From: Rhizobium sp. GN54
GTDB lineage: Bacteria; Pseudomonadota; Alphaproteobacteria; Rhizobiales; Rhizobiaceae
Reading direction: 5' to 3'
DNA: 64,000 nt
NCBI RefSeq assembly: GCF_021026345.1
Contig: NZ_JAJNCZ010000004.1
Span: 124,001-188,000 of the forward strand
Part shown: piece by piece, positions 34,402 to 44,600 of the stretch
Position numbering within the stretch: position 1 is the first letter of the stretch
Layout of the letters: each line of letters begins with the position of its first letter
Made by a program: the position numbers and the translations under genes
The notes under the pieces: generated by a model
The model's input: only the letters and a program-made list of their open reading frames with translations
Told to the model about the DNA's origin: nothing
Databases searched by the model: none

Positions 34402-35454
34402 ATGGAAGATGCAGCCGATAGCGAACAGGGCCGGTCCGGTGATCTGACGGGTCTCCCGCGTCGCCGGTTCCTGGTCGGCATGGCCGCGGGCGCGTTCCTT
34501 TCGGGAACCGGCGGCGCACGGGCCCTTGCCGCCGGCGAGGAGCTGCATTTTGTTCACGCCTTCGGCGAGACCACGCTGCCGAAACCGGCAGAGAGGGTCG
34601 TTTCGCTCGGCTATACGACGCAGGATCCGTTGCTGGCGCTTGGCGTGCGCCCGGTCGCGATCCGGCGGTGGTTCGGCAGTTTTCCCCACGGTGTCTGGCC
34701 GTGGGCGCAACCACTACTGGGGGATGCACAGCCCACGATGATCTCCGGCGAGGTCTCGATGGAGGTCGTCGCGGCCCTCGCGCCCGACCTGATCGTCGGC
34801 ATCGGCTCGGGCATCTCGGAGGCGGAGTATGCGGTGCTGTCGCAGATCGCACCGGTGCTGATGCAGCCGGTCGGCCTGCCGGCCTATGGCATGGCGTGGG
34901 ACGAACTGACGCGATTGCTCGGTCGCGCCGTGGGCCGGAGCGCGCGCGCGGAGGAGGCGATCGCCGCCTCCCGGCGGGTGTTTGCCGATGCGCGGGCGCG
35001 CCATCCCGGCTGGGCCGGGCAGACCGCCGTCTGCGCCTACAACTACGGCGGCAAGACCGGGGCGTTCACCGGCTTCGACACGCGCGCGAGCTTCCTTGCC
35101 GAACTCGGCTTCCGTCCGCCGCCTTCGCTCATCGAGCTCGCGGACCCGAACGTCTTCTATACGCCGCTCTCCCCCGAGGACCTGTCGCCGCTCGATGCGG
35201 ACCTGCTGGTCTGGATTTCGTCCTCGGACGTCGTTTCCGATATCGTTGCGCTGCCGATGCGGCGCACGCTGCGGGCGCACAAGGAGGGGCGCGAGGTGCT
35301 GGCCGGGGCGCTTGTCGCCGGCGCCCTGTCCTTCGGCAGCGTGCTGTCGCTGCCGTTCGCGCTGGAACAGCTCGAAGCCGACATCGCGCTGGCGCTCGAT
35401 GCAGATCCGGCGACGGTGGTGACGTCGGCCGCAGCGGCAGGGCTTGCGCCGTGA
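34402..35454 (+). CDS. Ferric-siderophore ABC transporter binding protein, Tat exported
   Basis: This 350-residue protein of the FepB/FhuD/BtuF class has a Tat leader (LPRRRFLVGMAAGAFLSGTGG). The binding-protein core includes KPAERVVSLGYTTQDPLLALGVRPVAI, MEVVAALAPDLIVGI and a late LPMRRTLRAHKEGREV segment. AAGGA lies before the ATG at 34402. Its stop overlaps the GTG start of the first permease, and it is encoded in one transcript with the receptor. Confidence 0.9.
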   Translation: MEDAADSEQGRSGDLTGLPRRRFLVGMAAGAFLSGTGGARALAAGEELHFVHAFGETTLPKPAERVVSLGYTTQDPLLALGVRPVAIRRWFGSFPHGVWPWAQPLLGDAQPTMISGEVSMEVVAALAPDLIVGIGSGISEAEYAVLSQIAPVLMQPVGLPAYGMAWDELTRLLGRAVGRSARAEEAIAASRRVFADARARHPGWAGQTAVCAYNYGGKTGAFTGFDTRASFLAELGFRPPPSLIELADPNVFYTPLSPEDLSPLDADLLVWISSSDVVSDIVALPMRRTLRAHKEGREVLAGALVAGALSFGSVLSLPFALEQLEADIALALDADPATVVTSAAAAGLAP

Positions 35455-36437
35455 GAGCGGTCGCCGGCGTCGTTCTGCTGCTCGTGGCGGCAGGGGCCCT
35501 GACGCTCGGCGTCGGCGTGCGCCCCGCCACGTTCACCGAGATCTGGCAAGCGCTGACCGCCTTCGATCCGTCCGATCCGGTCCATGTCGCCGTCGGATCG
35601 ATCCGGCTGCCGCGGCTCCTGGCCGGCATCATCGCCGGGGCGGGCCTCGGCATGGCCGGCACGGTGATGCAGGCGCTGACGCGCAATCCGCTTGCCGATC
35701 CGGGGCTGCTCGGCGTCAATTCCGGCGCTGCCTTTGCGATCGTGTTCGGGGCCTTGCTCTTCGGCCGTTCGGATGCGGGGCTGATGGCGGCGCTGGCCTT
35801 TCCGGGCGCAGCACTCGCCGCCATGGCCGTCTTCGCGCTCGGCGGCGGCCTGCGGGGAGACGCCGGCCCCGTCCGCCTGACGCTATCGGGCACGGCCATC
35901 AACGCGCTGCTGCTGTCGCTGGTCTCGGCGATCGTGCTCGTCCGCGGGGAAACGCTGGAGATCCTGCGGTTCTGGGTCGTCGGCTCGCTGTCCCAGGCCG
36001 GGGCCCGGCCGCTGGCGGCCATGGGCCTGACCGTGATCCTCGGCACGGCGCTGGCGATGGCGCTGGCGCCGCGGCTGGAGGCGCTCTCGCTCGGGGCAGC
36101 GCTTGCCCGCGGGCTGGGGACGCGTCTCGGCCGGGTGCAGTTCGGCTCCCTCGTCGCCGTGACGCTGATGACGGGGGCGGCGGTGGCGGTGGCGGGGCCG
36201 ATCGTGTTCGTCGGCCTGATCGTGCCGCCGATCGCGCGCCGCATCGGCGGCCATGTGCTGCGGGTGGAGTTGCTGCTGTCCGCCCTGCTCGGCGCGACGC
36301 TGCTGCTTCTCGCGGACACGGCGGGACGGATCGTGCTGGCGCCGGCGGAGATCCGCGTCGGCATCATGACCGCCCTGATTGGCGCGCCGGTGTTCGTCCT
36401 GATCGCGCGCCGCCTGCGGGCGGGAGCTTCGGCATGA
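35451..36437 (+). CDS. Siderophore ABC transporter permease (FecCD family)
   Basis: This 328-residue permease has FecCD hallmarks: RLPRLLAGIIAGAGLGMAGTVMQALTRNPLADPGLLGVNSGAA near residues 45-87 and GPIVFVGLIVPPIARRIGGH near the C-terminus. The start is GTG at 35451, overlapping the binding-protein stop (GTGA); the next gene overlaps its own stop (ATGA). Confidence 0.93.
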   Translation: MRAVAGVVLLLVAAGALTLGVGVRPATFTEIWQALTAFDPSDPVHVAVGSIRLPRLLAGIIAGAGLGMAGTVMQALTRNPLADPGLLGVNSGAAFAIVFGALLFGRSDAGLMAALAFPGAALAAMAVFALGGGLRGDAGPVRLTLSGTAINALLLSLVSAIVLVRGETLEILRFWVVGSLSQAGARPLAAMGLTVILGTALAMALAPRLEALSLGAALARGLGTRLGRVQFGSLVAVTLMTGAAVAVAGPIVFVGLIVPPIARRIGGHVLRVELLLSALLGATLLLLADTAGRIVLAPAEIRVGIMTALIGAPVFVLIARRLRAGASA

Positions 36438-37414
36438 GAGGGGGGAATCTCGTTCTCGGCGTCGTGCTGGTGTCTGCCGTCCTCCTTTCGCTCATGGTCG
36501 GCCAGGTGATGCTGACGCCCGCCGATCTCTGGGCGGGGCTGTGGGGCGGAACGGGACCGGGCGCGCTGACGATGCGCGTGCTGCGCGGCCCGAGCACGCT
36601 GACCGCGCTCGGGCTCGGCGCCGTGCTCGGCATATCCGGCGCCATTTTCCAGATCCTCCTGCGCAACCCGCTGGCCGCGCCCGACGTGATGGGGTTCACC
36701 TCCAGCGCCGGGCTGGCGGTGCTCGTCGGCGTCACCGCGGGCCTCACGGTGCCGATGCCGCTCCTTTCGGCGGCGGGCGGCCTTGCCGCGGCGGTCATCG
36801 TCGCGGCGCTCTCGATGCGTCGGGACGGATCGCTGGCGACGCTCACGCTCATCCTGGTCGGCATCGGCGTGGCCTTCTTTGCCTCCGCCGCCGGCAGCTT
36901 CCTGATGACGCGACTGCCGCCGGAGCAGGCGGCAGAGGCACAGCGCTGGCTGACCGGTTCGCTCGCCGCCCGCAACTGGGGCCATGCCGCGCAGGTCCTC
37001 GGGCTCGGCGCGCTGCTGTCGCTCGCGCTGGCGCTGCAGGTCAGGAACCTGGCGCTTCTGGAATTGGGCGACGAGCTTGCAGCCGGGCTCGGCCTCCGGG
37101 TCGACCGGGCGAGGCGGCGGCTGGCGGCCACCGGGGTGCTGTTTGCCGCAGCCGGCGTCGCCGTGGCCGGGCCGGTACCCTTCGTCGCCCTGATGGCAGC
37201 GCCGCTCGGCGCCCGGCTGACCGGCGCGCGGAGCCCGACGGCGCGCATCCTTGCCGCCGCCGCCGCGGGTGCGGCGATCACGGTGCTGGCGGACCTCGCC
37301 GCACGCTCGCTCATCCCCGGGCTGCAACTCCCCGTCGGCGTCATGACGGGCATCTTCGGCGCCCCCTACCTGCTGTGGCTGCTGGCACGTGAAATGGAGG
37401 CTGGAGAGCTTTGA
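36434..37414 (+). CDS. Siderophore ABC transporter permease, second FecCD subunit
   Basis: This 326-residue permease matches its neighbour: LRGPSTLTALGLGAVLGISGAIFQILLRNPLAAPDVMGFTSSAG and GPVPFVALMAAPLGARLTG. Two distinct FecCD proteins form the heterodimeric channel. It is coupled by 4-base overlaps on both sides. Confidence 0.93.
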   Translation: MRGGNLVLGVVLVSAVLLSLMVGQVMLTPADLWAGLWGGTGPGALTMRVLRGPSTLTALGLGAVLGISGAIFQILLRNPLAAPDVMGFTSSAGLAVLVGVTAGLTVPMPLLSAAGGLAAAVIVAALSMRRDGSLATLTLILVGIGVAFFASAAGSFLMTRLPPEQAAEAQRWLTGSLAARNWGHAAQVLGLGALLSLALALQVRNLALLELGDELAAGLGLRVDRARRRLAATGVLFAAAGVAVAGPVPFVALMAAPLGARLTGARSPTARILAAAAAGAAITVLADLAARSLIPGLQLPVGVMTGIFGAPYLLWLLAREMEAGEL

Positions 37415-38190
37415 CCGGCATCGAACTCAAGACGGAGGCGCTGACGCTCGGCTACGGCGAGCGCATCGTCATCCGCGACCTCTCGCTCGTCTTTTCCGAA
37501 GGGCGGATGACGACCATCCTCGGGCCGAACGGTTGCGGCAAGTCCACCCTGCTGCGAGCGCTGGCGCGGCTGGTGCGGCCGCAGAAGGGCAGCGTGACGC
37601 TCGGCGGCGAGGATATCTTCGCAACGGACACGCGGGCACTGGCGCGCCGGCTGGCGATCCTGCCGCAGGCCCCGCGCGCGCCGGAAGGGATCACGGTCGC
37701 CGACCTGGTCAGGCGCGGCCGCACACCGTGGCGCGGACTGCTCGCTCCGTGGAGCAAGGCCGATGCCGACGCGTGCGCGATGGCGCTCGAGGCCGTCGGC
37801 CTCACGGATCAGACGGAGCGGCCGCTGGACGAGCTTTCCGGGGGGCAGCGCCAGCGGGCCTGGATCGCGCTGGTGCTCGCCCAGAACACACCCTGCCTGC
37901 TCCTCGACGAGCCGACGACATGGCTGGACCTGAGCCACCAGATCGAGGTGCTGAGCCTTTTGCGGGAGCGTAACCGCCGGCACGGCGCCACCGTGGTCAC
38001 GGTCCTGCACGACCTCAATCTCGCCGCGCGCTTCTCCGATCATCTGGTTCTGCTCGGGCCCGCCGGGCTGGTTTCGACCGGGACGCCGCGGGAGGTTCTG
38101 ACGGAGGATAACCTGAAGACGGCCTTCGACCTCTCGGCCCTGGTCATGCCCGATCCCGTCACCGGCGCGCCGATGGCCGTGCCGCGGTAG
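37411..38190 (+). CDS. Siderophore ABC transporter ATPase (FepC/FhuC type)
   Basis: This 259-residue ATPase has Walker A GPNGCGKST (38-46), a Q-loop in LAILPQAPRAPEG, signature [17 protein letters not shown], Walker B CLLLDEPTTWLDL and switch His in VTVLHDLNLAARF. The start is TTG at 37411, overlapping the permease stop (TTGA). It completes the iron-uptake operon. Confidence 0.94.
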   Translation: MTGIELKTEALTLGYGERIVIRDLSLVFSEGRMTTILGPNGCGKSTLLRALARLVRPQKGSVTLGGEDIFATDTRALARRLAILPQAPRAPEGITVADLVRRGRTPWRGLLAPWSKADADACAMALEAVGLTDQTERPLDELSGGQRQRAWIALVLAQNTPCLLLDEPTTWLDLSHQIEVLSLLRERNRRHGATVVTVLHDLNLAARFSDHLVLLGPAGLVSTGTPREVLTEDNLKTAFDLSALVMPDPVTGAPMAVPR

Positions 38191-38202
38191 GCGCCCCGGC
38201 AG

Positions 38203-40284
38203 CTACTTCCACATGGAGCGCATGCGGGCGCCGACGTCGATGCGGACCGCCCTCGCGCTTCGTTCGCCTGCGGCATGGGCGACAATCGGCCAGGTGGCCG
38301 TCTCGAAGAACTGCAGCAGCGTGGCCGGGATGAAGCGCGTGCGCGCGGCATAGACGTGGCGGTCGCCCTGGGCATGCTGGCCGCCGGTGAAGAAACGCTG
38401 GGGCGTGACCAGCGTCAGGTTGTCCCTGGCCCGCGTCATGCCGACATAGAGCAGACGGCGCTCCTCCTCGATCTCGTGCGTGGTGCCGACGCCGAGATCG
38501 GAGGGAATGCAGCCGTCGACGACGTTGAGCATGAACACCGCGCGCCACTCCTGGCCCTTGGCGGAATGGATCGTCGACAGGATGAGATAGTCCTCGTCGA
38601 GCAGCGGCACGCCCGCCTGGTCGCTGGTCGCGTCGGGCGGGTCGAGCGTTAGCTCGGTCAGGAAGCGCTCGCGGCTCGGATAGCCCGAGGCGATCTGCTC
38701 CAGTTGCAGGAGGTCCGCCTTTCGCGTCTCCGCGTCCTCGTGGACGCGCTCGAGATGCGGCTCGTACCAGGTGCGGGCCTGGGCGAGGTCCGAGGGCCAG
38801 TCGCCGCCCGACCGTTTGAGTCCGACCATGAGCTCGATGAAGGCTGTCCACGCCTCGCCGGTCTTGGGCGGCGGCGGGATTTCGGCCAGGGCGACCAGCG
38901 GTTCCGGATCGGCCGCGATCGTGTCCAGCATCCTGCCTGCGGTCTGGGGGCCGATGCCGGGCAGCATCTGCAGCAGCCGGAAGCCGGCGACCCGGTCGAG
39001 CGGGTTCTGCGCGAACCGGAGCACGGCCAGCATGTCCTTGACGTGGGCCGCGTCGAGGAATTTCAGGCCGCCGAACTTCACGAACGGAATGTTGCGCCGG
39101 GTGAGTTCCACTTCCAGCGGGCCGCTGTGGCTGGAGGTGCGGAACAGCACGGCCTGCTGCTTCAGCGTCATGCCCGCTTCGCGGTTGGCCAGCACCTGGT
39201 CGACGATGCAGTTCGCCTGGTCGTTTTCGTCCTTCACCGTCACGAGCCTCGGACGCTCGGCGCTCTCGCGCTCGGTCCACAGGTTCTTGGTGAAGCGTTC
39301 GCGGGCGAGGTCGATCACCGCATTGGCGGCGGCCAGGATCGGCTGGGTCGAGCGATAGTTGCGGTCCAGGGTGACGATGTCGGCTTGCGGTGTGAACTGC
39401 CGGGGAAAATCGAGGATGTTGCGCACCGTCGCCGCCCGGAAGGAATAGATCGACTGCGCGTCGTCGCCGACCACGGTCAATCCGCGACCGCCGGGCCTCA
39501 GCGCCATTAGCACCGATGACTGCAGCTTGTTGGTGTCCTGGTATTCGTCGACGAGCACATGGTCGAAGCGGTTGCCGATGTCTTCGGCGAGGTCCGGATC
39601 GTCGATCATCTGTGCCCAGTAGAGAAGCAGGTCGTCGTAATCGAGGACGTTCTGCGCCTGCTTCGCCTCGACATAGCCGGCGAAGAGTTCCTTCAGTTGC
39701 TCCTCCCAGCCGCCGACCCAGGGATACCAGTTGCGCAGCACCTCGTGCAGCGGCGTCTCGGAATTGACCGCGCGCGAATAGATCGAAAGGCAGGTGCCCT
39801 TGGTCGGAAACCGGCTCTCGGTCTTCGAGAAGCCCAGTTCGTGGCGGACGAGGTTCATCAGGTCGGCGGAATCCTCGCGGTCGTGGATGGTGAAATCGAC
39901 GTTGAGGCCGATCTGTTCGGCATAGATGCGCAGGAGCCGCGCGCCGATGCCGTGGAAGGTTCCGGCCCAGGTGAGCGCATCGGTCATCAGCGCGGCGTTG
40001 GCGCCCAGCACGGTGCGGCAGATGCGCTCGACGCGCCGCGACATTTCTGAGGCGGCGCGGCGCGAGAACGTCATCAGCAGGATACGGCGCGGGTCGGCGC
40101 CGTTGACGATCAGGTGGGCGACCCGGTGGGCCAGCGTGTTGGTCTTGCCCGAGCCGGCGCCGGCGATGATCAGGAGCGGCCCGCCCAGGCCACAACCCGC
40201 CGGCCCGACCCCGTGCTCCACCGCCAGTCTCTGCCGGTCGTTGAGTTTTTCGAGATAGGCGGTGGCGGTCATGCCGGATTCCAT
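38203..40284 (-). CDS. UvrD/Rep-family ATP-dependent DNA helicase (superfamily 1)
   Basis: This 693-residue 3'-5' helicase-type protein has motifs in order: LNDRQRLAVEHG (Q motif), IIAGAGSGKTNTLAHRVA (I), TFHGIGARLLR (Ib), VLVDEYQDTNKLQ (II), VVGDDAQSIYSFRAA (III), LDRNYRSTQPI (IV), LSTIHSAKGQEW (V) and LLYVGMTRARDNLTLVTP (VI). It is probably a housekeeping repair or replication helicase. The start is uncertain between 40284 (MESGMTATAYLEKL) and 40272 (MTATAYLEKL). It ends 12 bases from the convergent ATPase gene. Confidence 0.92.
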   Translation of the reverse strand: MESGMTATAYLEKLNDRQRLAVEHGVGPAGCGLGGPLLIIAGAGSGKTNTLAHRVAHLIVNGADPRRILLMTFSRRAASEMSRRVERICRTVLGANAALMTDALTWAGTFHGIGARLLRIYAEQIGLNVDFTIHDREDSADLMNLVRHELGFSKTESRFPTKGTCLSIYSRAVNSETPLHEVLRNWYPWVGGWEEQLKELFAGYVEAKQAQNVLDYDDLLLYWAQMIDDPDLAEDIGNRFDHVLVDEYQDTNKLQSSVLMALRPGGRGLTVVGDDAQSIYSFRAATVRNILDFPRQFTPQADIVTLDRNYRSTQPILAAANAVIDLARERFTKNLWTERESAERPRLVTVKDENDQANCIVDQVLANREAGMTLKQQAVLFRTSSHSGPLEVELTRRNIPFVKFGGLKFLDAAHVKDMLAVLRFAQNPLDRVAGFRLLQMLPGIGPQTAGRMLDTIAADPEPLVALAEIPPPPKTGEAWTAFIELMVGLKRSGGDWPSDLAQARTWYEPHLERVHEDAETRKADLLQLEQIASGYPSRERFLTELTLDPPDATSDQAGVPLLDEDYLILSTIHSAKGQEWRAVFMLNVVDGCIPSDLGVGTTHEIEEERRLLYVGMTRARDNLTLVTPQRFFTGGQHAQGDRHVYAARTRFIPATLLQFFETATWPIVAHAAGERSARAVRIDVGARMRSMWK

Positions 40285-40445
40285 CTTGCGTGCGATTCGA
40301 GGCGACCATAGCAGTTTGCGAACATATCCGGAACTTTCGTCGCTGCCGCCACCATGTCGACGGGTTTTCGTGCCTTCGGCCCCGAAGCAGGGGCGGCTGC
40401 GGCGCAAGGGCCGCGAAAATCCGCCACGCGATGCCCAAAGCCCTG

Positions 40446-40465
40446 ATCCGCAGGGCGTTGCGGAT
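40446..40465. promoter_or_regulatory. Inverted repeat upstream of the efflux operon
   Basis: ATCCGCA-GGGCGT-TGCGGAT is a perfect 7-base-arm repeat in the 290-base region between the helicase and efflux genes, followed by AT-rich DNA with a GATAAT box (40468-40473). It looks like a repressor site, but no regulator gene is adjacent. Confidence 0.35.
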
Positions 40466-40574
40466 AACGATAATGTGAGGGCTGGTGACCGACATTACAG
40501 ATTTTTCATTTTTGTTCCGCGCGGCGTTCCGCAATGATGCTGTTTGGTGCGATGCAGCAAAAACGAGGAATTTC

Positions 40575-41681
40575 ATGCGGGTGTTGGCGGTGATCCTGGC
40601 CGTTGTCTTTGCCGGTGCGGCGGGGGCGGCGGCGGTCCAGTGGCGGTGGATCGATCTCGATGCGCTCTCGCAGGTCGCTGCCGCGCCGGCAAGCGAGCCG
40701 GCGCGGCAGCGCTCCGGCCCTTCGAGCTTCCCCGTCGAGGTCGCCGACGCCGAGGAAATGTCGACGACGGCCGACATCAGCGCCATCGGCACGCTGCAAT
40801 CCGACGAATCGGTACAACTGGCGCCGGAAGTCGCCGGCCGGATCGAGGCGATCCGCTTCGACGAGGGCCAGCCGGTCAAGGCGGGTGCGGTGCTGGTCAG
40901 CCTCGACAATGCGCTGGCCAAGGCGGAGGAGGAGGAGGTCAGGGTTCGCCTCGACCTCGCCAACACCAACTACGAGCGCGCCCAGCGCATGTCTGCAAAC
41001 GGCACGGGCACGACGCGGGATCTCGATTCGGCCATCGCCGAGCGCAACACAGCGACCGCCCTTCTCAATTCGCAACGCGTGCAGCTTTCCAAGCACGACA
41101 TCGTCGCTCCCTTCGACGGCGTCGTCGGCCTGCGCAGCGTCTCGACCGGAAGCTATGTCGGCATCGGCACCGCGCTGGTCAATCTCGAGAAGATTGACGT
41201 CCTGAAGGTCGACTTCAAGATCCCCGAGGCAAACCTGCAGAAGGTGAAGATCGGCCAGACCCTCGAGGTCACCGTCGATGCCCTTCCCGGCCGGACGTTC
41301 CCGGGCACGGTCTATGCGATCGATCCGATGCTCGACGTCAACGGCCGCGCCATCAGCATCCGCGCGCGCCTGCCGAATGCGGACCTGGCGCTGCGACCCG
41401 GCCTGTTCGCGCGCATCACCGTCCGGGGGCTGGAGGAGCGCAAGGTGGTCACCGTTCCGGAATCCGCCATCGTGGCGCGCGGCCAGGAACGCTTCGTGTG
41501 GAGCGTCGTCGACGGCAAGGCGCAGGAAAACCGCGTCACCGTCGGCGGGCGCAAGATCGGGTTCGCGGAAGTGGAAGGGCTGACCGCCGGCACGGTCGTG
41601 GTCACGGCGGGGCATGCGCGCCTGCGCGACGGCGCGAGCGTCGAAATCGTCGGCAACGAGACCGCGCAGGTCCAGGGCTAA
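40575..41681 (+). CDS. RND efflux periplasmic adaptor (membrane fusion protein)
   Basis: This 368-residue adaptor has an N-terminal membrane anchor (MRVLAVILAVVFAGAAGAAAV) and a lipoyl half-motif (VQLAPEVAGRIEAIRFDEGQPVKAGAVLVSLDNA). A coiled hairpin follows (about 120-180), then the second lipoyl half (HDIVAPFDGVVGLRSVSTGSYV), a beta-barrel and a membrane-proximal domain. GAGGAA precedes the ATG at 40575. The transporter gene follows 11 bases later; no outer-membrane channel gene is present, so a remote TolC-like protein is needed. Confidence 0.92.
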   Translation: MRVLAVILAVVFAGAAGAAAVQWRWIDLDALSQVAAAPASEPARQRSGPSSFPVEVADAEEMSTTADISAIGTLQSDESVQLAPEVAGRIEAIRFDEGQPVKAGAVLVSLDNALAKAEEEEVRVRLDLANTNYERAQRMSANGTGTTRDLDSAIAERNTATALLNSQRVQLSKHDIVAPFDGVVGLRSVSTGSYVGIGTALVNLEKIDVLKVDFKIPEANLQKVKIGQTLEVTVDALPGRTFPGTVYAIDPMLDVNGRAISIRARLPNADLALRPGLFARITVRGLEERKVVTVPESAIVARGQERFVWSVVDGKAQENRVTVGGRKIGFAEVEGLTAGTVVVTAGHARLRDGASVEIVGNETAQVQG

Positions 41682-41692
41682 GGGGGCGCAGG

Positions 41693-44600
41693 ATGGGCAT
41701 TTCCGAACTCTGCATCCGGCGGCCGGTCTTCGCCACCGTCCTCAGCCTCCTGATGCTGCTGATCGGGGTCGTCTCCTATGAGCGCCTGGCGGTTCGCGAA
41801 TATCCGAGCATCGACGAGCCCGTCGTTTCAGTCGTCACCTCCTATCCCGGCGCCTCGGCGAGCATCATCGAAAGCCAGGTGACGCAGGTCCTGGAAGGAT
41901 CGATCGCCGGCATCGCCGGCATCGACGTGCTGGAATCGACGAGCCGGGCCGAATCGAGCCGCATCACCGTCCGCTTCCGCCTCGAGGTCGATCCGGACGT
42001 GGCCGCCAGCGACGTGCGCGACCGGGTGAGCCGCGTGCGCCGGCAGTTGCCGGACGAGATCACCGAGCCGGTCATCTCGAAGGTGGAGGCCGACGCGCAG
42101 CCCGTGGTGTTCGTCGTCTTCCGCAGCGACCGGCTGAGCCCGCTGGACCTGACGGACTATGTCGACCGCAACATCGTCGACCGATTCAAGAACGTGAACG
42201 GCGTCGCCGACGTGCAGATCTATGGCGAGCGCCGCTATGCCATGCGCATCTGGATCGACCGGGAGCGCCTCGCCTCGCTCGGGCTGACCGTGCAGGACGT
42301 GGAGGACGCGCTCGAGGCGCAGAACGTCGAGATCCCGGCCGGGCGGCTGGAAAGTGCGGATCGCGAGTTCACGGTGCTGTCCAAGACCTCGCTCAGCAAT
42401 GTCGAGCAGTTCGAGAGGATCGTCGTCAAGCGCGGTGAGGGCGTGCTGGTGCGGCTCGGCGAAGTGGCGCGCGTCGAGCTCGGCGCGGCAGACGAGCGGC
42501 GGGCCGGTCGCTTCAACGGCGAGAGCGCCATCGTCGTCGGCGTCATCAAGCAGGCGGTGGCGAACCCGCTCGACGTCTCGGCCGGCGTGCAGGCGATCCT
42601 GCCCGACATCAACGCCAATCTTCCAGAGGGCATGACCGGCGCCGTCGGCAACGACAATTCGGTGTTCATCGACGAGGCGATCAGCGCCGTCTACCACACG
42701 ATCGTCGAAGCGATCGTGCTGGTGCTGATCGTGATCGTGCTCTTCCTCAGATCCGCCCGCGCGTCGATCATCCCGATCGTCACCATCCCGATCTCGCTGA
42801 TCGCGACCTGCGCCATCATGTATGCGCTCGGCTTCAGCGTGAACACGCTGACGCTGCTGGCCATGGTGCTGGCGATCGGCCTCGTCGTGGACGACGCCAT
42901 CGTCGTGCTGGAGAACATCTTCCGGCACATCGAGAACGGCATGAAACCCGTGCCGGCGGCGATCAAGGGAACGCGCGAGATCGGCTTCGCCGTCATCGCC
43001 ATGACGCTGACGCTGGCTGCCGTCTATGCGCCGGTCGCCTTCGCCGCCGGACGCACCGGGCGGTTGTTCCTCGAATTCTCGCTGACGCTGGCCGGCGCGG
43101 TCCTGGTGTCGGGCTTCGTGGCCCTGACGCTGACGCCGATGATGTGCTCGAAGCTGCTCAGGCACCAGGAGAAGCCGGGGCGCGTCTCGGCCTTCATCGA
43201 GCGCGGCCTGACCGGGCTCGAAAGCGGGTACCGCCGCCTGCTGTCGGCGTCGCTGCGGATCCGGCCTGTCGTTGCCGTGCTGGCGGCCGTCGTCGCGTTC
43301 GGCAGCGTCTACTTCTACCTGCAGCTGCCCCAGGAACTGGCGCCGGTAGAGGACCGCGGCGTGATCCGGGTCATGGGCACGGCGCCCGAAGGCTCGACGC
43401 TCGCCTATACCGAGCGCTATTCCCGGCAGGTCGAGGAGTTGCTCAAGCCGATCAGCGAAGTCGGCAGCATCCAGACCATCAACGGCATGCCGGAGGTCAA
43501 CCGCTTCCTGGTCATGGGACGGTTGAAGGCCTGGGACGAGCGCGGCCGCTCGCAGCAGGAACTGGTCGCCGAGTTGCTGCCCAAGCTTCGCCGCATCGCC
43601 GGCGTGAACGCCTTTGCCAGCAATCCGCCGTCGCTCGGCACCTCGAACAATGCGCGTCCGATCGAATTCGTGCTGCAGAGCTCAGGCACTTATGAAGAGC
43701 TCGACCGGCTGAGCAAGTCCTTCCTCGAGCAACTGTCCGACTATCCCGGCGTCACCAACGTCGATACCGACCTGAAGCTGAACAAGCCCGAGATGACGAT
43801 CGAGATCGATCGCGACAAGGCCTCCGACATGGGCATCGATGTCGCCGTCGTCGGCCGGACGCTGGAGACGCTGCTCGGCAGCCGGCAGGTCACCCGCTTC
43901 GAGATCGACGGCGAGCAGTATGACGTCTACGTGCAGCTGGCCGCGGCCGACCGCGCCTCGCCGTCGACGCTGTCGACGATCTTCCTGCGGTCCGCCAGCG
44001 GCGAGATGGTGCAGCTGGCGAACGTCGTGAAGGTGACCGAGACGGTGGCGCCGCAGGAACTCAAGCGCTTCAACCAGATGCGTTCGGTGACGGTCTCGGC
44101 CAATCTCGCGCCGGGCTATTCGACCGGCGAGGTGCTCGCCCGGATGAACAGCATCGCCGACCAGGTCCTGCCCGAGAACGTCCAGACGGACGTCTCCGGC
44201 CCGAGCCGCGAATTCCTCGCTTCCGGCCAGAGCCTTGCGGTCGTCTTCGTCCTGGCGCTCGGCTTCATCTATCTCGTTCTCGCCGCCCAGTTCGAGAGCT
44301 TCCGCGATCCGCTGATCATCATGATCTCGGTGCCGCTGTCGATGACCGGGGCGCTGGCGGCGCTCTACTTCACGGGCGGTTCGCTGAACGTCTATTCGCA
44401 GATCGGCCTGGTGACGCTAGTGGGCCTGATCACCAAGCACGGCATCCTGATCGTCGAGTTCGCCAACCAGCAGCAGGAGGCGGGAGAGGGGCGGCTGGCG
44501 GCCGTCATCGATTCCGCCGTGCTCCGCCTGCGGCCGATCCTGATGACGACCGGTGCGATGGTGCTGGGCGCGGTGCCGCTGGCGCTCGCTGCGGGCGCCG

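Noticed and set aside
35129-37327. Long minus-strand open frame across the two FecCD permease genes
   Set aside because: The plus strand encodes two permeases with full family motifs and coupled starts; the reverse frame has no domain or ribosome-binding site.
38159-40969. Minus-strand open frame of over 900 codons through the helicase region
   Set aside because: It is out of frame with the helicase motifs, which all lie in the 38203-40284 frame, and has low-complexity Arg/Pro composition.
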